From: Sabellastarte sp. h YS-2021
Taxonomy: Eukaryota > Annelida > Polychaeta > Sabellida > Sabellidae
Reading direction: 5' to 3'
Assembly: GCA_964017235.1 (NCBI GenBank)
Contig: OZ024935.1
Location: 29,367,596-29,431,595, forward strand
DNA length: 64,000 bases
This document shows, piece by piece, positions 11,001 through 24,434 of this stretch. How positions within the stretch are numbered: the first letter of the stretch is position 1; every line of letters starts with the position of its first letter. Under the pieces are notes generated by a model. That model was not told the origin of the DNA and did not search any database. It saw only the letters and a program-made list of their open reading frames with translations. The position numbers were made by a program, and so were the translations under genes.

Positions 11001-14000
11001 GTGCCTGGTCTGCCCCCCCCCCCCCCCCCTCATGAGGGGTAATTTCAGGTATATCATATTGTGGTCAATCTGAAGCACTTATTTAATTTCAGGCATGTTT
11101 TGATCAGAAATGAGGACATTTTAGGCACAATTGGAGCATTACATGTCTGAACAGAAATTATTTAACCCGAATATTGCTGTTAAAATGGGGTAAAATACAT
11201 GTAAATCAGCCCAAATGAGTAGTAAATGTTGGTCTATAATCCTGAAATTTGGCCAGAATATAGCCTGTAACCTACTAAATCTGACTGCATAGGTTTTAGA
11301 ATTACATCCAGTATAGCAGTGATTACTGATGTGGCATATGGGCCCCAGCAGGCCTGTAATTCGCCTTCTGGGGGGGTGCCTTAAGGTTTGCTCATATTTT
11401 GACCAATAAGGCAGAAGTAAGGCTGTAAACCATATTTTTGGCGAGAGTGGGCACCACTAAGAGAGAAATAAGTAGTGTATTCATTAAGAAATACATACCA
11501 AGCTCAAAATACATATATTGGGAGTGCATGTAGCGAGGGTACCATAAACTTTAAATTCAGCTCAAAACACCCCTTAAATGGGTTGGATCTGGCTCAAATT
11601 TTCACAGGAAACTCAGTTTTCATCATAGAATTAAATTGCATTTGTCTGACAAACTCGAGGGCCATATTTGGAATTTCAGTTTCGGGGTGTGTGCCTGGTC
11701 TGCCCCCCCTCATGAGGGGTAATTTCAGGTATATCATATTGTGGTCAATCTGAAGCACTTATTTAATTTCAGGCATGTTTTGATCAGAAATGAGGACATT
11801 TTAGGCACAATTGGAGCATTACATGTCTGAACAGAAATTATTTAACCCGAATATTGCTGTTAAAATGGTGTAAAATACATGTAAATCAGCCCAAATGAGT
11901 AGTAAATGTTGGTCTATAATCCTGAAATTTGGCCAGAAAATAGCCTGTAACCTACTAAATCTGACTGCATAGGTTTTAGAATTACATCCAGTATAGCAGT
12001 GATTACTGGTGTGGTATATGGGCCCCAGCAGGCCTGTAATTCGCCTTCTGGGGGGAGTGCCTTAAGGTTTGCTCATATTTTGACCAATAAGGCAGAAGTA
12101 AGGCTGTAAACCATATTTTTGGCGAGAGTGGGCACCACTAAGAGAGAAATAAGTAGTGTATTCATTAAGAAATACATACCAAGCTCAAAATACATGTATT
12201 TGGAGTGCATGTAGCGAGGGTACCATAAACTTTAAATTCAGCTCAAAACACCCCTTAAATGGGTTGGATCTGGCTCAAATTTTCACAGGAAACTCAGTTT
12301 TCATCATAGAATTAAATTGCATTTGTCTGACAAACTCGAGGGCCATATTTGGAATTTCAGTTTCGGGGTGTGGGCCTGGTCTGCCCGCCCTCATAAGGGG
12401 TAATTTCAGTTATATCATATTGTGGTCAATCTGAAGCACTTATTTAATTTCAGGCATGTTTTGATCAGAAATGAGGACATTTTAGGCACAATTGGAGCAT
12501 TACATGTCTGAACAGAAATTATTTAACCCGAATATCGCTGTTAAAATGGTGTAAAATACATGTAAATCAGCCCAAATGAGTAGTAAATGTTGGTCTATAA
12601 TCCTGAAATTTGGCCAGAAAATAACCTGTAACCTACTAAATCTGACTGCATAGGTTTTAGAATTACATCCAGTATAGCAGTGATTACTGATGTGGTATAT
12701 GGGCCCCAGCAGGCCTGTAATTCGCCTTCTGGGGGGGGTGCCTTAAGGTTTGCTCATATTTTGACCAATAAGGCAGAAGTAAGGCTGTAAACCATATTTT
12801 TGGCGAGAGTGGGCACCACTAAGAGAGAAATAAGTAGTGTATTCATTAAGAAATACATACCAAGCTCAAAATACATATATTGGGAGTGCATGTAGCGAGG
12901 GTACCATAAACTTTAAATTCAGCTCAAAACACCCCTTAAATGGGTTGGATCTGGCTCAAATTTTCACAGGAAACTCAGTTTTCATCATAGAATTAAATTG
13001 CATTTGTCTGACAAACTCGAGGGCCATATTTGGAATTTCAGTTTCGGGGTGTGTGCCTGGTCTGCCCCCCCCCCCCCCCCCCCTCATGAGGGGTAATTTC
13101 AGGTATATCATATTGTGGTCAATCTGAAGCACTTATTTAATTTCAGGCATGTTTTGATCAGAAATGAGGACATTTTAGGCACAATTGGAGCATTACATGT
13201 CTGAACAGAAATTATTTAACCCGAATATTGCTGTTAAAATGGGGTAAAATACATGTAAATCAGCCCAAATGAGTAGTAAATGTTGGTCTATAATCCTGAA
13301 ATTTGGCCAGAATATAGCCTGTAACCTACTAAATCTGACTGCATAGGTTTTAGAATTACATCCAGTATAGCAGTGATTACTGATGTGGCATATGGGCCCC
13401 AGCAGGCCTGTAATTCGCCTTCTGGGGGGGTGCCTTAAGGTTTGCTCATATTTTGACCAATAAGGCAGAAGTAAGGCTGTAAACCATATTTTTGGCGAGA
13501 GTGGGCACCACTAAGAGAGAAATAAGTAGTGTATTCATTAAGAAATACATACCAAGCTCAAAATACATATATTGGGAGTGCATGTAGCGAGGGTACCATA
13601 AACTTTAAATTCAGCTCAAAACACCCCTTAAATGGGTTGGATCTGGCTCAAATTTTCACAGGAAACTCAGTTTTCATCATAGAATTAAATTGCATTTGTC
13701 TGACAAACTCGAGGGCCATATTTGGAATTTCAGTTTCGGGGTGTGTGCCTGGTCTGCCCCCCCTCATGAGGGGTAATTTCAGGTATATCATATTGTGGTC
13801 AATCTGAAGCACTTATTTAATTTCAGGCATGTTTTGATCAGAAATGAGGACATTTTAGGCACAATTGGAGCATTACATGTCTGAACAGAAATTATTTAAC
13901 CCGAATATTGCTGTTAAAATGGTGTAAAATACATGTAAATCAGCCCAAATGAGTAGTAAATGTTGGTCTATAATCCTGAAATTTGGCCAGAAAATAGCCT

Positions 14001-14209
14001 GTAACCTACTAAATCTGACTGCATAGGTTTTAGAATTACATCCAGTATAGCAGTGATTACTGGTGTGGTATATGGGCCCCAGCAGGCCTGTAATTCGCCT
14101 TCTGGGGGGAGTGCCTTAAGGTTTGCTCATATTTTGACCAATAAGGCAGAAGTAAGGCTGTAAACCATATTTTTGGCGAGAGTGGGCACCACTAAGAGAG
14201 AAATAAGTA
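8049..14209. repeat. Three tandem 2.05-kb trimers (A2-B-B)
   Basis: Three consecutive trimers start at 8049, 10104 and 12156 and end before 14210 (2055, 2052 and 2054 bp). Each has the order A2, B with a long C-tract (20, 17 and 19 C), B with C7. Markers shared by corresponding positions and absent elsewhere are AAAATAACCTG in the first unit, AAAATGGGGTAAAA and CCAGAATATAGCC in the second, and GGGGGGAGTGCC at the end of the third. GATGTGGCATATG also marks the second unit (seen again only in monomer 40). The copies differ almost only in C-tract length and one private GATCACAAATG in copy 1, so this is a recent triplication. Confidence 0.95.
8958..8977. repeat. 20-C homopolymer in the middle unit of trimer copy 1
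   Basis: This position is expanded in all three trimers (20, 17 and 19 C). The expansion therefore predates the triplication and has drifted by slippage since. Confidence 0.85.
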
Positions 14210-17200
14210 GTGTATTCATTAAGAAATACATACCAAGCTCAAAATACATGTATTTGGAGTGCATGTAGCGAGGGTACCATAAACTTTAAATTCAGATCAA
14301 AACACCCCTTAAATGGGTTGGATCTGGCTCAAATTTTCACAGGAAACTCAGTTTTCATCATAGAATTAAATTGCATTTGTCTGACAAACTCGAGGGCCAT
14401 ATTTGGAATTTCAGTTTCGGGGTGTGGGCCTGATCTGCCCGCCCTCATAAGGGGTAATTTCAGTTATATCATATTGTGGTCAATCTGAAGCACTTATTTA
14501 ATTTCAGGCATGTTTTGATCAGAAATGAGGACATTTTAGGCACAATTGGAGCATTACATGTCTGAACAGAAATTATTTAACCCGAATATCGCTGTTAAAA
14601 TGGTGTAAAATACATGTAAATCAGCCCAAATGAGTAGTAAATGTTGGTCTATAATCCTGAAATTTGGCCAGAAAATAGCCTGTAACCTACTAAATCTGAC
14701 TGCATAGGTTTTAGAATTACATCCAGTATAGCAGTGATTACTGATGTGGTATATGGGCCCCAGCAGGCCTGTAATTCGCCTTCTGGGGGGGTGCCTTAAG
14801 GTTTGCTCATATTTTGACCAATAAGGCAGAAGTAAGGCTGTAAACCATATTTTTGGCGAGAGTGGGCACCACTAAGAGAGAAATAAGTAGTGTATTCATT
14901 AAGAAATACATACCAAGCTCAAAATACATATATTGGGAGTGCATGTAGCGAGGGTACCATAAACTTTAAATTCAGCTCAAAACACCCCTTAAATGGGTTG
15001 GATCTGGCTCAAATTTTCACAGGAAACTCAGTTTTCATCATAGAATTAAATTGCATTTGTCTGACAAACTCGAGGGCCATATTTGGAATTTCAGTTTCGG
15101 GGTGTGGGCCTGGTCTGCCCCCCCCCCCCCCCCCTCATGAGGGGTAATTTCAGGTATATCATATTGTGGTCAATCTGAAGCACTTATTTAATTTCAGGCA
15201 TGTTTTGATCAGAAATGAGGACATTTTAGGCACAATTGGAGCATTACATGTCTGAACAGAAATTATTTAACCCGAATATTGCTGTTAAAATGGTGTAAAA
15301 TACATGTAAATCAGCCCAAATGAGTAGTAAATGTTGGTCTATAATCCTGAAATTTGGCCAGAAAATAGCCTGTAACCTACTAAATCTGACTGCATAGGTT
15401 TTAGAATTACATCCAGTATAGCAGTGATTACTGGTGTGGTATATGGGCCCCAGCAGGCCTGTAATTCGCCTTCTGGGGGGGTGCCTTAAGGTTTGCTCAT
15501 ATTTTGACCAATAAGGCAGAAGTAAGGCTGTAAACCATATTTTTGGCGAGAGTGGGCACCACTAAGAGAGAAATAAGTAGTGTATTCATTAAGAAATACA
15601 TACCAAGCTCAAAATACATATATTGGGAGTGAATGTAGCGAGGGTACCATAAACTTTAAATTCAGCTCAAAACACCCCTTAAATGGGTTGGATCTGGCTC
15701 AAATTTTCACAGGAAACTCAGTTTTCATCATAGAATTAAATTGCATTTGTCTGACAAACTCGAGGGCCATATTTGGAATTTCAGTTTCGGGGTGTGTGCC
15801 TGGTCTGCCCCCCCTCATGAGGGGTAATTTCAGGTATATCATATTGTGGTCAATCTGAAGCACTTATTTAATTTCAGGCATGTTTTGATCAGAAATGAGG
15901 ACATTTTAGGCACAATTGGAGCATTACATGTCTGAACAGAAATTATTTAACCCGAATATTGCTGTTAAAATGGTGTAAAATACATGTAAATCAGCCCAAA
16001 TGAGTAGTAAATGTTGGTCTATAATCCTGAAATTTGGCCAGAAAATAGCCTGTAACCTACTAAATCTGACTGCATAGGTTTTAGAATTACATCCAGTATA
16101 GCAGTGATTACTGGTGTGGTATATGGGCCCCAGCAGGCCTGTAATTCGCCTTCTGGGGGGGTGCCTTAAGGTTTGCTCATATTTTGACCAATAAGGCAGA
16201 AGTAAGGCTGTAAACCATATTTTTGGCGAGAGTGGGCACCACTAAGAGAGAAATAAGTAGTGTATTCATTAAGAAATACATACCAAGCTCAAAATACATG
16301 TATTTGGAGTGCATGTAGCGAGGGTACCATAAACTTTAAATTCAGATCAAAACACCCCTTAAATGGGTTGGATCTGGCTCAAATTTTCACAGGAAACTCA
16401 GTTTTCATCATAGAATTAAATTGCATTTGTCTAACAAACTCGAGGGCCATATTTGGAATTTCAGTTTCGGGGTGTGGGCCTGGTCTGCCCGCCCTCATAA
16501 GGGGTAATTTCAGTTATATCATATTGTGGTCAATCTGAAGCACTTATTTAATTTCAGGCATGTTTTGATCAGAAATGAGGACATTTTAGGCACAATTGGA
16601 GCATTACATGTCTGAACAGAAATTATTTAACCCGAATATCGCTGTTAAAATGGTGTAAAATACATGTAAATCAGCCCAAATGAGTAGTAAATGTTGGTCT
16701 ATAATCCTGAAATTTGGCCAGAAAATAGCCTGTAACCTACTAAATCTGACTGCATAGGTTTTAGGATTACATCCAGTATAGCAGTGATTACTGATGTGGT
16801 ATATGGGCCCCAGCAGGCCTGTAATTCGCCTTCTGGGGGGGTGCCTTAAGGTTTGCTCATATTTTGACCAATAAGGCAGAAGTAAGGCTGTAAACCATAT
16901 TTTTGGCGAGAGTGGGCACCACTAAGAGAGAAATAAGTAGTGTATTCATTAAGAAATACATACCAAGCTCAAAATACATATATTGGGAGTGCATGTAGCG
17001 AGGGTACCATAAACTTTAAATTCAGCTCAAAACACCCCTTACATGGGTTGGATCTGGCTCAAATTTTCACAGGAAACTCAGTTTTCATCATAGAATTAAA
17101 TTGCATTTGTCTGACAAACTCGAGGGCCATATTTGGAATTTCAGTTTCGGGGTGTGTGCCTGGTCTGCCCCCCCCTCATGAGGGGTAATTTCAGGTATAT

Positions 17201-18300
17201 CATATTGTGGTCAATCTGAAGCACTTATTTAATTTCAGGCATGTTTTGATCAGAAATGAGGACATTTTAGGCACAATTGGAGCATTACATGTCTGAACAG
17301 AAATTATTTAACCCGAATATTGCTGTTAAAATGGTGTAAAATACATGTAAATCAGCCCAAATGAGTAGTAAATGTTGGTCTATAATCCTGAAATTTGGCC
17401 AGAAAATAGCCTGTAACCTACTAAATCTGACTGCATAGGTTTTAGAATTACATCCAGTATAGCAGTGATTACTGGTGTGGTATATGGGCCCCAGCAGGCC
17501 TGTAATTCGCCTTCTGGGGGGGTGCCTTAAGGTTTGCTCATATTTTGACCAATAAGGCAGAAGTAAGGCTGTAAACCATATTTTTGGCGAGAGTGGGCAC
17601 CACTAAGAGAGAAATAAGTAGTGTATTCATTAAGAAGTACATACCAAGCTCAAAATACATGTATTTGGAGTGCATGTAGCGAGGGTACCATAAACTTTAA
17701 ATTCAGATCAAAACACCCCTTAAATGGGTTGGATCTGGCTCAAATTTTCACAGGAAACTCAGTTTTCATCATAGAATTAAATTGCATTTGTCTGACAAAC
17801 TCGAGGGCCATATTTGGAATTTCAGTTTCGGGGTGTGGGCCTGGTCTGCCCGCCCTCATAAGGGGTAATTTCAGTTATATCATATTGTGGTCAATCTGAA
17901 GCACTTATTTAATTTCAGGCATGTTTTGATCAGAAATGAGGACATTTTAGGCACAATTGGAGCATTACATGTCTGAACAGAAATTATTTAACCCGAATAT
18001 CGCTGTTAAAATGGTGTAAAATACATGTAAATCAGCCCAAATGAGTAGTAAATGTTGGTCTATAATCCTGAAATTTGGCCAGAAAATAGCCTGTAACCTA
18101 CTAAATCTGACTGCATAGGTTTTAGAATTACATCCAGTATAGCAGTGATTACTGATGTGGTATATGGGCCCCAGCAGGCCTGTAATTCGCCTTCTGGGGG
18201 GGTGCCTTAAGGTTTGCTCATATTTTGACCAATAAGGCAGAAGTAAGGCTGTAAACCATATTTTTGGCGAGAGTGGGCACCACTAAGAGAGAAATAAGTA
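14210..18300. repeat. Monomers 21-26: A1-D-Bs-A1-B-A1
   Basis: Starts are 14210 (A1), 14890 (D, 17 C), 15580 (Bs), 16260 (A1), 16940 (B, 8 C) and 17621 (A1 with AAGAAGTACAT). Monomer 24 has the rare TCTAACAAAC. Monomers 23-26 are matched one for one by monomers 42-45, about 12,945 bp downstream, including both rare markers. Confidence 0.85.
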
Positions 18301-20346
18301 GTGTATTCATTAAGAAATACATACCAAGCTCAAAATACATATATTGGGAGTGCATGTAGCGAGGGTACCATAAACTTTAAATTCAGCTCAAAACACCCCT
18401 TAAATGGGTTGGATCTGGCTCAAATTTTCACAGGAAACTCAGTTTTCATCATAGAATTAAATTGCATTTGTCTGACAAACTCGAGGGCCATATTTGGAAT
18501 TTCAGTTTCGGGGTGTGGGCCTGGTCTGCCCCCCCCCGCCTCATGAGGGGTAATTTCAGGTATATCATATTGTGGTCAATCTGAAGCACTTATTTAATTT
18601 CAGGCATGTTTTGATCAGAAATGAGGACATTTTAGGCACAATTGGAGCATTACATGTCTGAACAGAAATTATTTAACCCGAATATTGCTGTTAAAATGGT
18701 GTAAAATACATGTAAATCAGCCCAAATGAGTAGTAAATGTTGGTCTATAATCCTGAAATTTGGCCAGAAAATAGCCTGTAACCTACTAAATCTGACTGCA
18801 TAGGTTTTAGAATTACATCCAGTATAGCAGTGATTACTGGTGTGGTATATGGGCCTCAGCAGGCCTGTAATTCGCCTTCTGGGGGGTGCCTTAAGGTTTG
18901 CTCATATTTTGACCAATAAGGCAGAAGTAAGGCTGTAAACCATATTTTTGGCGAGAGTGGGCACCACTAAGAGAGAAATAAGTAGTGTATTCATTAAGAA
19001 ATACATACCAAGCTCAAAATACATATATTGGGAGTGCATGTAGCGAGGGTACCATAAACTTTAAATTCAGCTCAAAACACCCCTTAAATGGGTTGGATCT
19101 GGCTCAAATTTTCACAGGAAACTCAGTTTTCATCATAGAATTAAATTGCATTTGTCTGACAAACTCGAGGGCCATATTTGGAATTTCAGTTTCGGGGTGT
19201 GGGCCTGGTCTGCCCCCCCCTCATGAGGGGTAATTTCAGGTATATCATATTGTGGTCAATCTGAAGCACTTATTTAATTTCAGGCATGTTTTGATCAGAA
19301 ATGAGGACATTTTAGGCACAATTGGAGCATTACATGTCTGAACAGAAATTATTTAACCCGAATATTGCTGTTAAAATGGTGTAAAATACATGTAAATCAG
19401 CCCAAATGAGTAGTAAATGTTGGTCTATAATCCTGAAATTTGGCCAGAAAATAGCCTGTAACCTACTAAATCTGACTGCATAGGTTTTAGAATTACATCC
19501 AGTATAGCAGTGATTACTGGTGTGGTATATGGGCCCCAGCAGGCCCGTAATTCGCCTTCTGGGGGGGTGCCTTAAGGTTTGCTCATATTTTGACCAATAA
19601 GGCAGAAGTAAGGCTGTAAACCATATTTTTGGCGAGAGTGGGCACCACTAAGAGAGAAATAAGTAGTGTATTCATTAAGAAATACATACCAAGCTCAAAA
19701 TACATATATTGGGAGTGCATGTAGCGAGGGTACCATAAACTTTAAATTCAGCTCAAAACACCCCTTAAATGGGTTGGATCTGGCTCAAATTTTCACAGGA
19801 AACTCAGTTTTCATCATAGAATTAAATTGCATTTGTCTGACAAACTCGAGGGCCATATTTGGAATTTCAGTTTCGGGGTGTGGGCCTGGTCTGCCCCCCC
19901 CTCATGAGGGGTAATTTCAGGTATATCATATTGTGGTCAATCTGAAGCACTTATTTAATTTCAGGCATGTTTTGATCAGAAATGAGGACATTTTAGGCAC
20001 AATTGGAGCATTACATGTCTGAACAGAAATTATTTAACCCGAATATTGCTGTTAAAATGGTGTAAAATACATGTAAATCAGCCCAAATGAGTAGTAAATG
20101 TTGGTCTATAATCCTGAAATTTGGCCAGAAAATAGCCTGTAACCTACTAAATCTGACTGCATAGGTTTTAGAATTACATCCAGTATAGCAGTGATTACTG
20201 GTGTGGTATATGGGCCCCAGCAGGCCTGTAATTCGCCTTCTACGGGGGTGCCTTAAGGTTTGCTCATATTTTGACCAATAAGGCAGAAGTAAGGCTGTAA
20301 ACCATATTTTTGGCGAGAGTGGGCACCACTAAGAGAGAAATAAGTA
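18301..20346. repeat. Monomers 27-29: run of three D units
   Basis: Starts are 18301, 18985 and 19666. Monomer 27 has a unique interrupted tract (nine C, G, two C). Monomer 28 ends with GGCCCGTAATT in place of the usual GGCCTGTAATT. Monomer 29 ends with the interrupted G-tract TCTACGGGGG, which always precedes an A3 monomer or the A3-derived hybrid 60. This opens the second A3-C-D domain. Confidence 0.85.
20231..20247 (+). other. CENP-B-box-like word (8 of 9 core bases)
   Basis: The word ATTCGCCTTCTACGGGG fits the mammalian CENP-B core nTTCGnnnnAnnCGGGn at all core bases except A10, which is C. Identical copies are at 33179-33195, 35225-35241, 40699-40715, 44113-44129, 48207-48223 and 58425-58441. 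Each lies at the end of the unit before an A3 monomer or hybrid 60. All other monomers carry TG in place of AC here, giving 7 of 9. A one-mismatch hit per 680-bp monomer has roughly a one in seven chance of arising at random, and CENP-B itself is not known outside a few lineages, so function is unproven. Confidence 0.25.
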
Positions 20347-23300
20347 GTGTATTCATTAAGAAATACATACCAAGCTCAAAATACATGTATTTGGAGTGCA
20401 TGTAGCGAGGGTACCATAAACTTTAAATTCAGCTCAAAACACCCCTTAAATGGGTTGGATCTGGCTCAAATTTTCACAGGAAACTCAGTTTTCATCATAG
20501 AATTAAATTGCATTTGTCTGACAAACTCGAGGGCCATATTTGGAATTTCAGTTTCGGGGTGTGGGCCTGGTCTGCCCGCCCTCATGAGGGGTAATTTCAG
20601 TTATATCATATTGTGGTCAATCTGAAGCACTTATTTAATTTCAGGCATGTTTTGATCAGAAATGAGGACATTTTAGGCACAATTGGAGCATTACATGTCT
20701 GAACAGAAATTATTTAACCCGAATATCGCTGTTAAAATGGTGTAAAATACATGTAAATCAGCCCAAATGAGTAGTAAATGTTGGTCTATAATCCTGAAAT
20801 TTGGCCAGAAAATAGCCTGTAACCTACTAAATCTGACTGCATAGGTTTTAGAATTACATCCAGTATAGCAGTGATTACTGGTGTGGTATATGGGCCTCAG
20901 CAGGCCTGTAATTCGCCTTCTGGGGGGTGCCTTAAGGTTTGCTCATATTTTGACCAATGAGGCAGAAGTAAGGCTGTAAACCATATTTTTGGCGAGAGTG
21001 GGCACCACTAAGAGAGAAATAAGTAGTGTATTCATTAAGAAATACATACCAAGCTCAGAATACATGTATTGGGAGTGCATGTAGCGAGGGTACCATAAAC
21101 TTTAAATTCAGCTCAAAACACCCCTTAAATGGGTTGGATCTGGCTCAAATTTTCACAGGAAACTCAGTTTTCATCATAGAATTAAATTGCATTTGTCTGA
21201 CAAACTCGAGGGCCATATTTGGAATTTCAGTTTCGGGGTGTGGGCCTGGTCTGCCCCCCCTCATGAGGGGTAATTTCAGGTATATCATATTGTGGTCAAT
21301 CTGAAGCACTTATTTAATTTCAGGCATGTTTTGATCAGAAATGAGGACATTTTAGGCACAATTGGAGCATTACATGTCTGAACAGAAATTATTTAACCCA
21401 AATATTGCTGTTAAAATGGTGTAAAATACATGTAAATCAGCCCAAATGAGTAGTAAATGTTGGTCTATAATCCTGAAATTTGGCCAGAAAATAGCCTGTA
21501 ACCTACTAAATCTGACTGCATAGGTTTTAGAATTACATCCAGTATAGCAGTGATTACTGGTGTGGTATATGGGCCTCAGCAGGCCTGTAATTCGCCTTCT
21601 GGGGGGTGCCTTAAGGTTTGCTCATATTTTGACCAATAAGGGAGAAGTAAGGCTGTAAACCATATTTTTGGCGAGAGTGGGCACCACTAAGAGAGAAATA
21701 AGTAGTGTATTCATTAAGAAATACATACCAAGCTCAAAATACATATATTGGGAGTGCATGTAGCGAGGGTACCATAAACTTTAAATTCAGCTCAAAACAC
21801 CCCTTAAATGGGTTGGATCTGGCTCAAATTTTCACAGGAAACTCAGTTTTCATCATAGAATTAAATTGCATTTGTCTGACAAACTCGAGGGCCATATTTG
21901 GAATTTCAGTTTCGGGGTGTGGGCCTGGTCTGCCCCCCCTCATGAGGGGTAATTTCAGGTATATCATATTGTGGTCAATCTGAAGCACTTATTTAATTTC
22001 AGGCATGTTTTGATCAGAAATGAGGACATTTTAGGCACAATTGGAGCATTACATGTCTGAACAGAAATTATTTAACCCGAATATTGCTGTTAAAATGGTG
22101 TAAAATACATGTAAATCAGCCCAAATGAGTAGTAAATATTGGTCTATAATCCTGAAATTTGGCCAGAAAATAGCCTGTAACCTACTAAATCTGACTGCAT
22201 AGGTTTTAGAATTACATCCAGTATAGCAGTGATTACTGGTGTGGTATATGGGCCCCAGCAGGCCTGTAATTCGCCTTCTGGGGGGGTGCCTTAAGGTTTG
22301 CTCATATTTTGACCAATAAGGCAGAAGTAAGGCTGTAAACCATATTTTTGGCGAGAGTGGGCACCACTAAGAGAGAAATAAGTAGTGTATTCATTAAGAA
22401 ATACATACCAAGCTCAAAATACATATATTGGGAGTGCATGTAGCGAGGGTACCATAAACTTTAAATTCAGCTCAAAACACCCCTTAAATGGGTTGGATCT
22501 GGCTCAAATTTTCACAGGAAACTCAGTTTTCATCATAGAATTAAATTGCATTTGTCTGACAAACTCGAGGGCCATATTTGGAATTTCAGTTTCGGGGTGT
22601 GGGCCTGGTCTGCCCCCCCCTCATGAGGGGTAATTTCAGGTATATCATATTGTGGTCAATCTAAAGCACTTATTTAATTTCAGGCATGTTTTGATCAGAA
22701 ATGAGGACATTTTAGGCACAATTGGAGCATTACATGTCTGAACAGAAATTATTTAACCCGAATATTGCTGTTAAAATGGTGTAAAATACATGTAAATCAG
22801 CCCAAATGAGTAGTAAATGTTGGTCTATAATCCTGAAATTTGGCCAGAAAATAGCCTGTAACCTACTAAATCTGACTGCATAGGTTTTAGAATTACATCC
22901 AGTATAGCAGTGATTACTGGTGTGGTATATGGGCCCCAGCAGGCCTGTAATTCGCCTTCTGGGGGGGGGTGCCTTAAGGTTTGCTCATATTTTGACCAAT
23001 GAGGCAGAAGTAAGGCTGTAAACCATATTTTTGGCGAGAGTGGGCACCACTAAGAGAGAAATAAGTAGTGTATTCATTAAGAAATACATACCAAGCTCAG
23101 AATACATGTATTGGGAGTGCATGTAGCGAGGGTACCATAAACTTTAAATTCAGCTCAAAACACCCCTTAAATGGGTTGGATCTGGCTCAAATTTTCACAG
23201 GAAACTCAGTTTTCATCATAGAATTAAATTGCATTTGTCTGACAAACTCGAGGGCCATATTTGGAATTTCAGTTTCGGGGTGTGGGCCTGGTCTGCCCCC

Positions 23301-24434
23301 CCCCCCCCTCATGAGGGGTAATTTCAGGTATATCATATTGTGGTCAATCTGAAGCACTTATTTAATTTCAGGCATGTTTTGATCAGAAATGAGGACATTT
23401 TAGGCACAATTGGAGCATTACATGTCTGAACAGAAAATATTTAACCCGAATATTGCTGTTAAAATGGTGTAAAATACATGTAAATCAGCCCAAATGAGTA
23501 GTAAATGTTGGTCTATAATCCTGAAATTTGGCCAGAAAATAGCCTGTAACCTACTAAATCTGACTGCATAGGTTTTAGAATTACATCCAGTATAGCAGTG
23601 ATTACTGGTGTGGTATATGGGCCCCAGCAGGCCTGTAATTCGCCTTCTGGGGGGGTGCCTTAAGGTTTGCTCATATTTTGACCAATAAGGCAGAAGTAAG
23701 GCTGTAAACCATATTTTTGGCGAGAGTGGGCACCACTAAGAGAGAAATAAGTAGTGTATTCATTAAGAAATACATACCAAGCTCAAAATACATATATTGG
23801 GAGTGCATGTAGCGAGGGTACCATAAACTTTAAATTCAGCTCAAAACACCCCTTAAATGGGTTGGATCTGGCTCAAATTTTCACAGGAAACTCAGTTTTC
23901 ATCATAGAATTAAATTGCATTTGTCTGACAAACTCGAGGGCCATATTTGGAATTTCAGTTTCGGGGTGTGGGCCTGGTCTGCCCCCCCCTCATGAGGGGT
24001 AATTTCAGGTATATCATATTGTGGTCAATCTGAAGCACTTATTTAATTTCAGGCATGTTTTGATCAGAAATGAGGACATTTTAGGCACAATTGGAGCATT
24101 ACATGTCTGAACAGAAATTATTTAACCCGAATATTGCTGTTAAAATGGTGTAAAATACATGTAAATCAGCCCAAATGAGTAGTAAATGTTGGTCTATAAT
24201 CCTGAAATTTGGCCAGAAAATAGCCTGTAACCTACTAAATCTGACTGCATAGGTTTTAGAATTACATCCAGTATAGCAGTGATTACTGGTGTGGTATATG
24301 GGCCCCAGCAGGCCTGTAATTCGCCTTCTGGGGGGGTGCCTTAAGGTTTGCTCATATTTTGACCAATAAGGCAGAAGTAAGGCTGTAAACCATATTTTTG
24401 GCGAGAGTGGGCACCACTAAGAGAGAAATAAGTA
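20347..24434. repeat. Monomers 30-35: A3-C-D-D-C-D
   Basis: Starts are 20347 (A3), 21026 (C), 21705 (D), 22385 (D, followed by nine G), 23068 (C, 13 C, GAACAGAAAATATTT) and 23754 (D). Monomers 30-33 correspond to 52-55 at an offset of exactly 14,994 bp. They share AGGGAGAAG before the third unit and AAATATTGGTC inside it. Confidence 0.85.
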
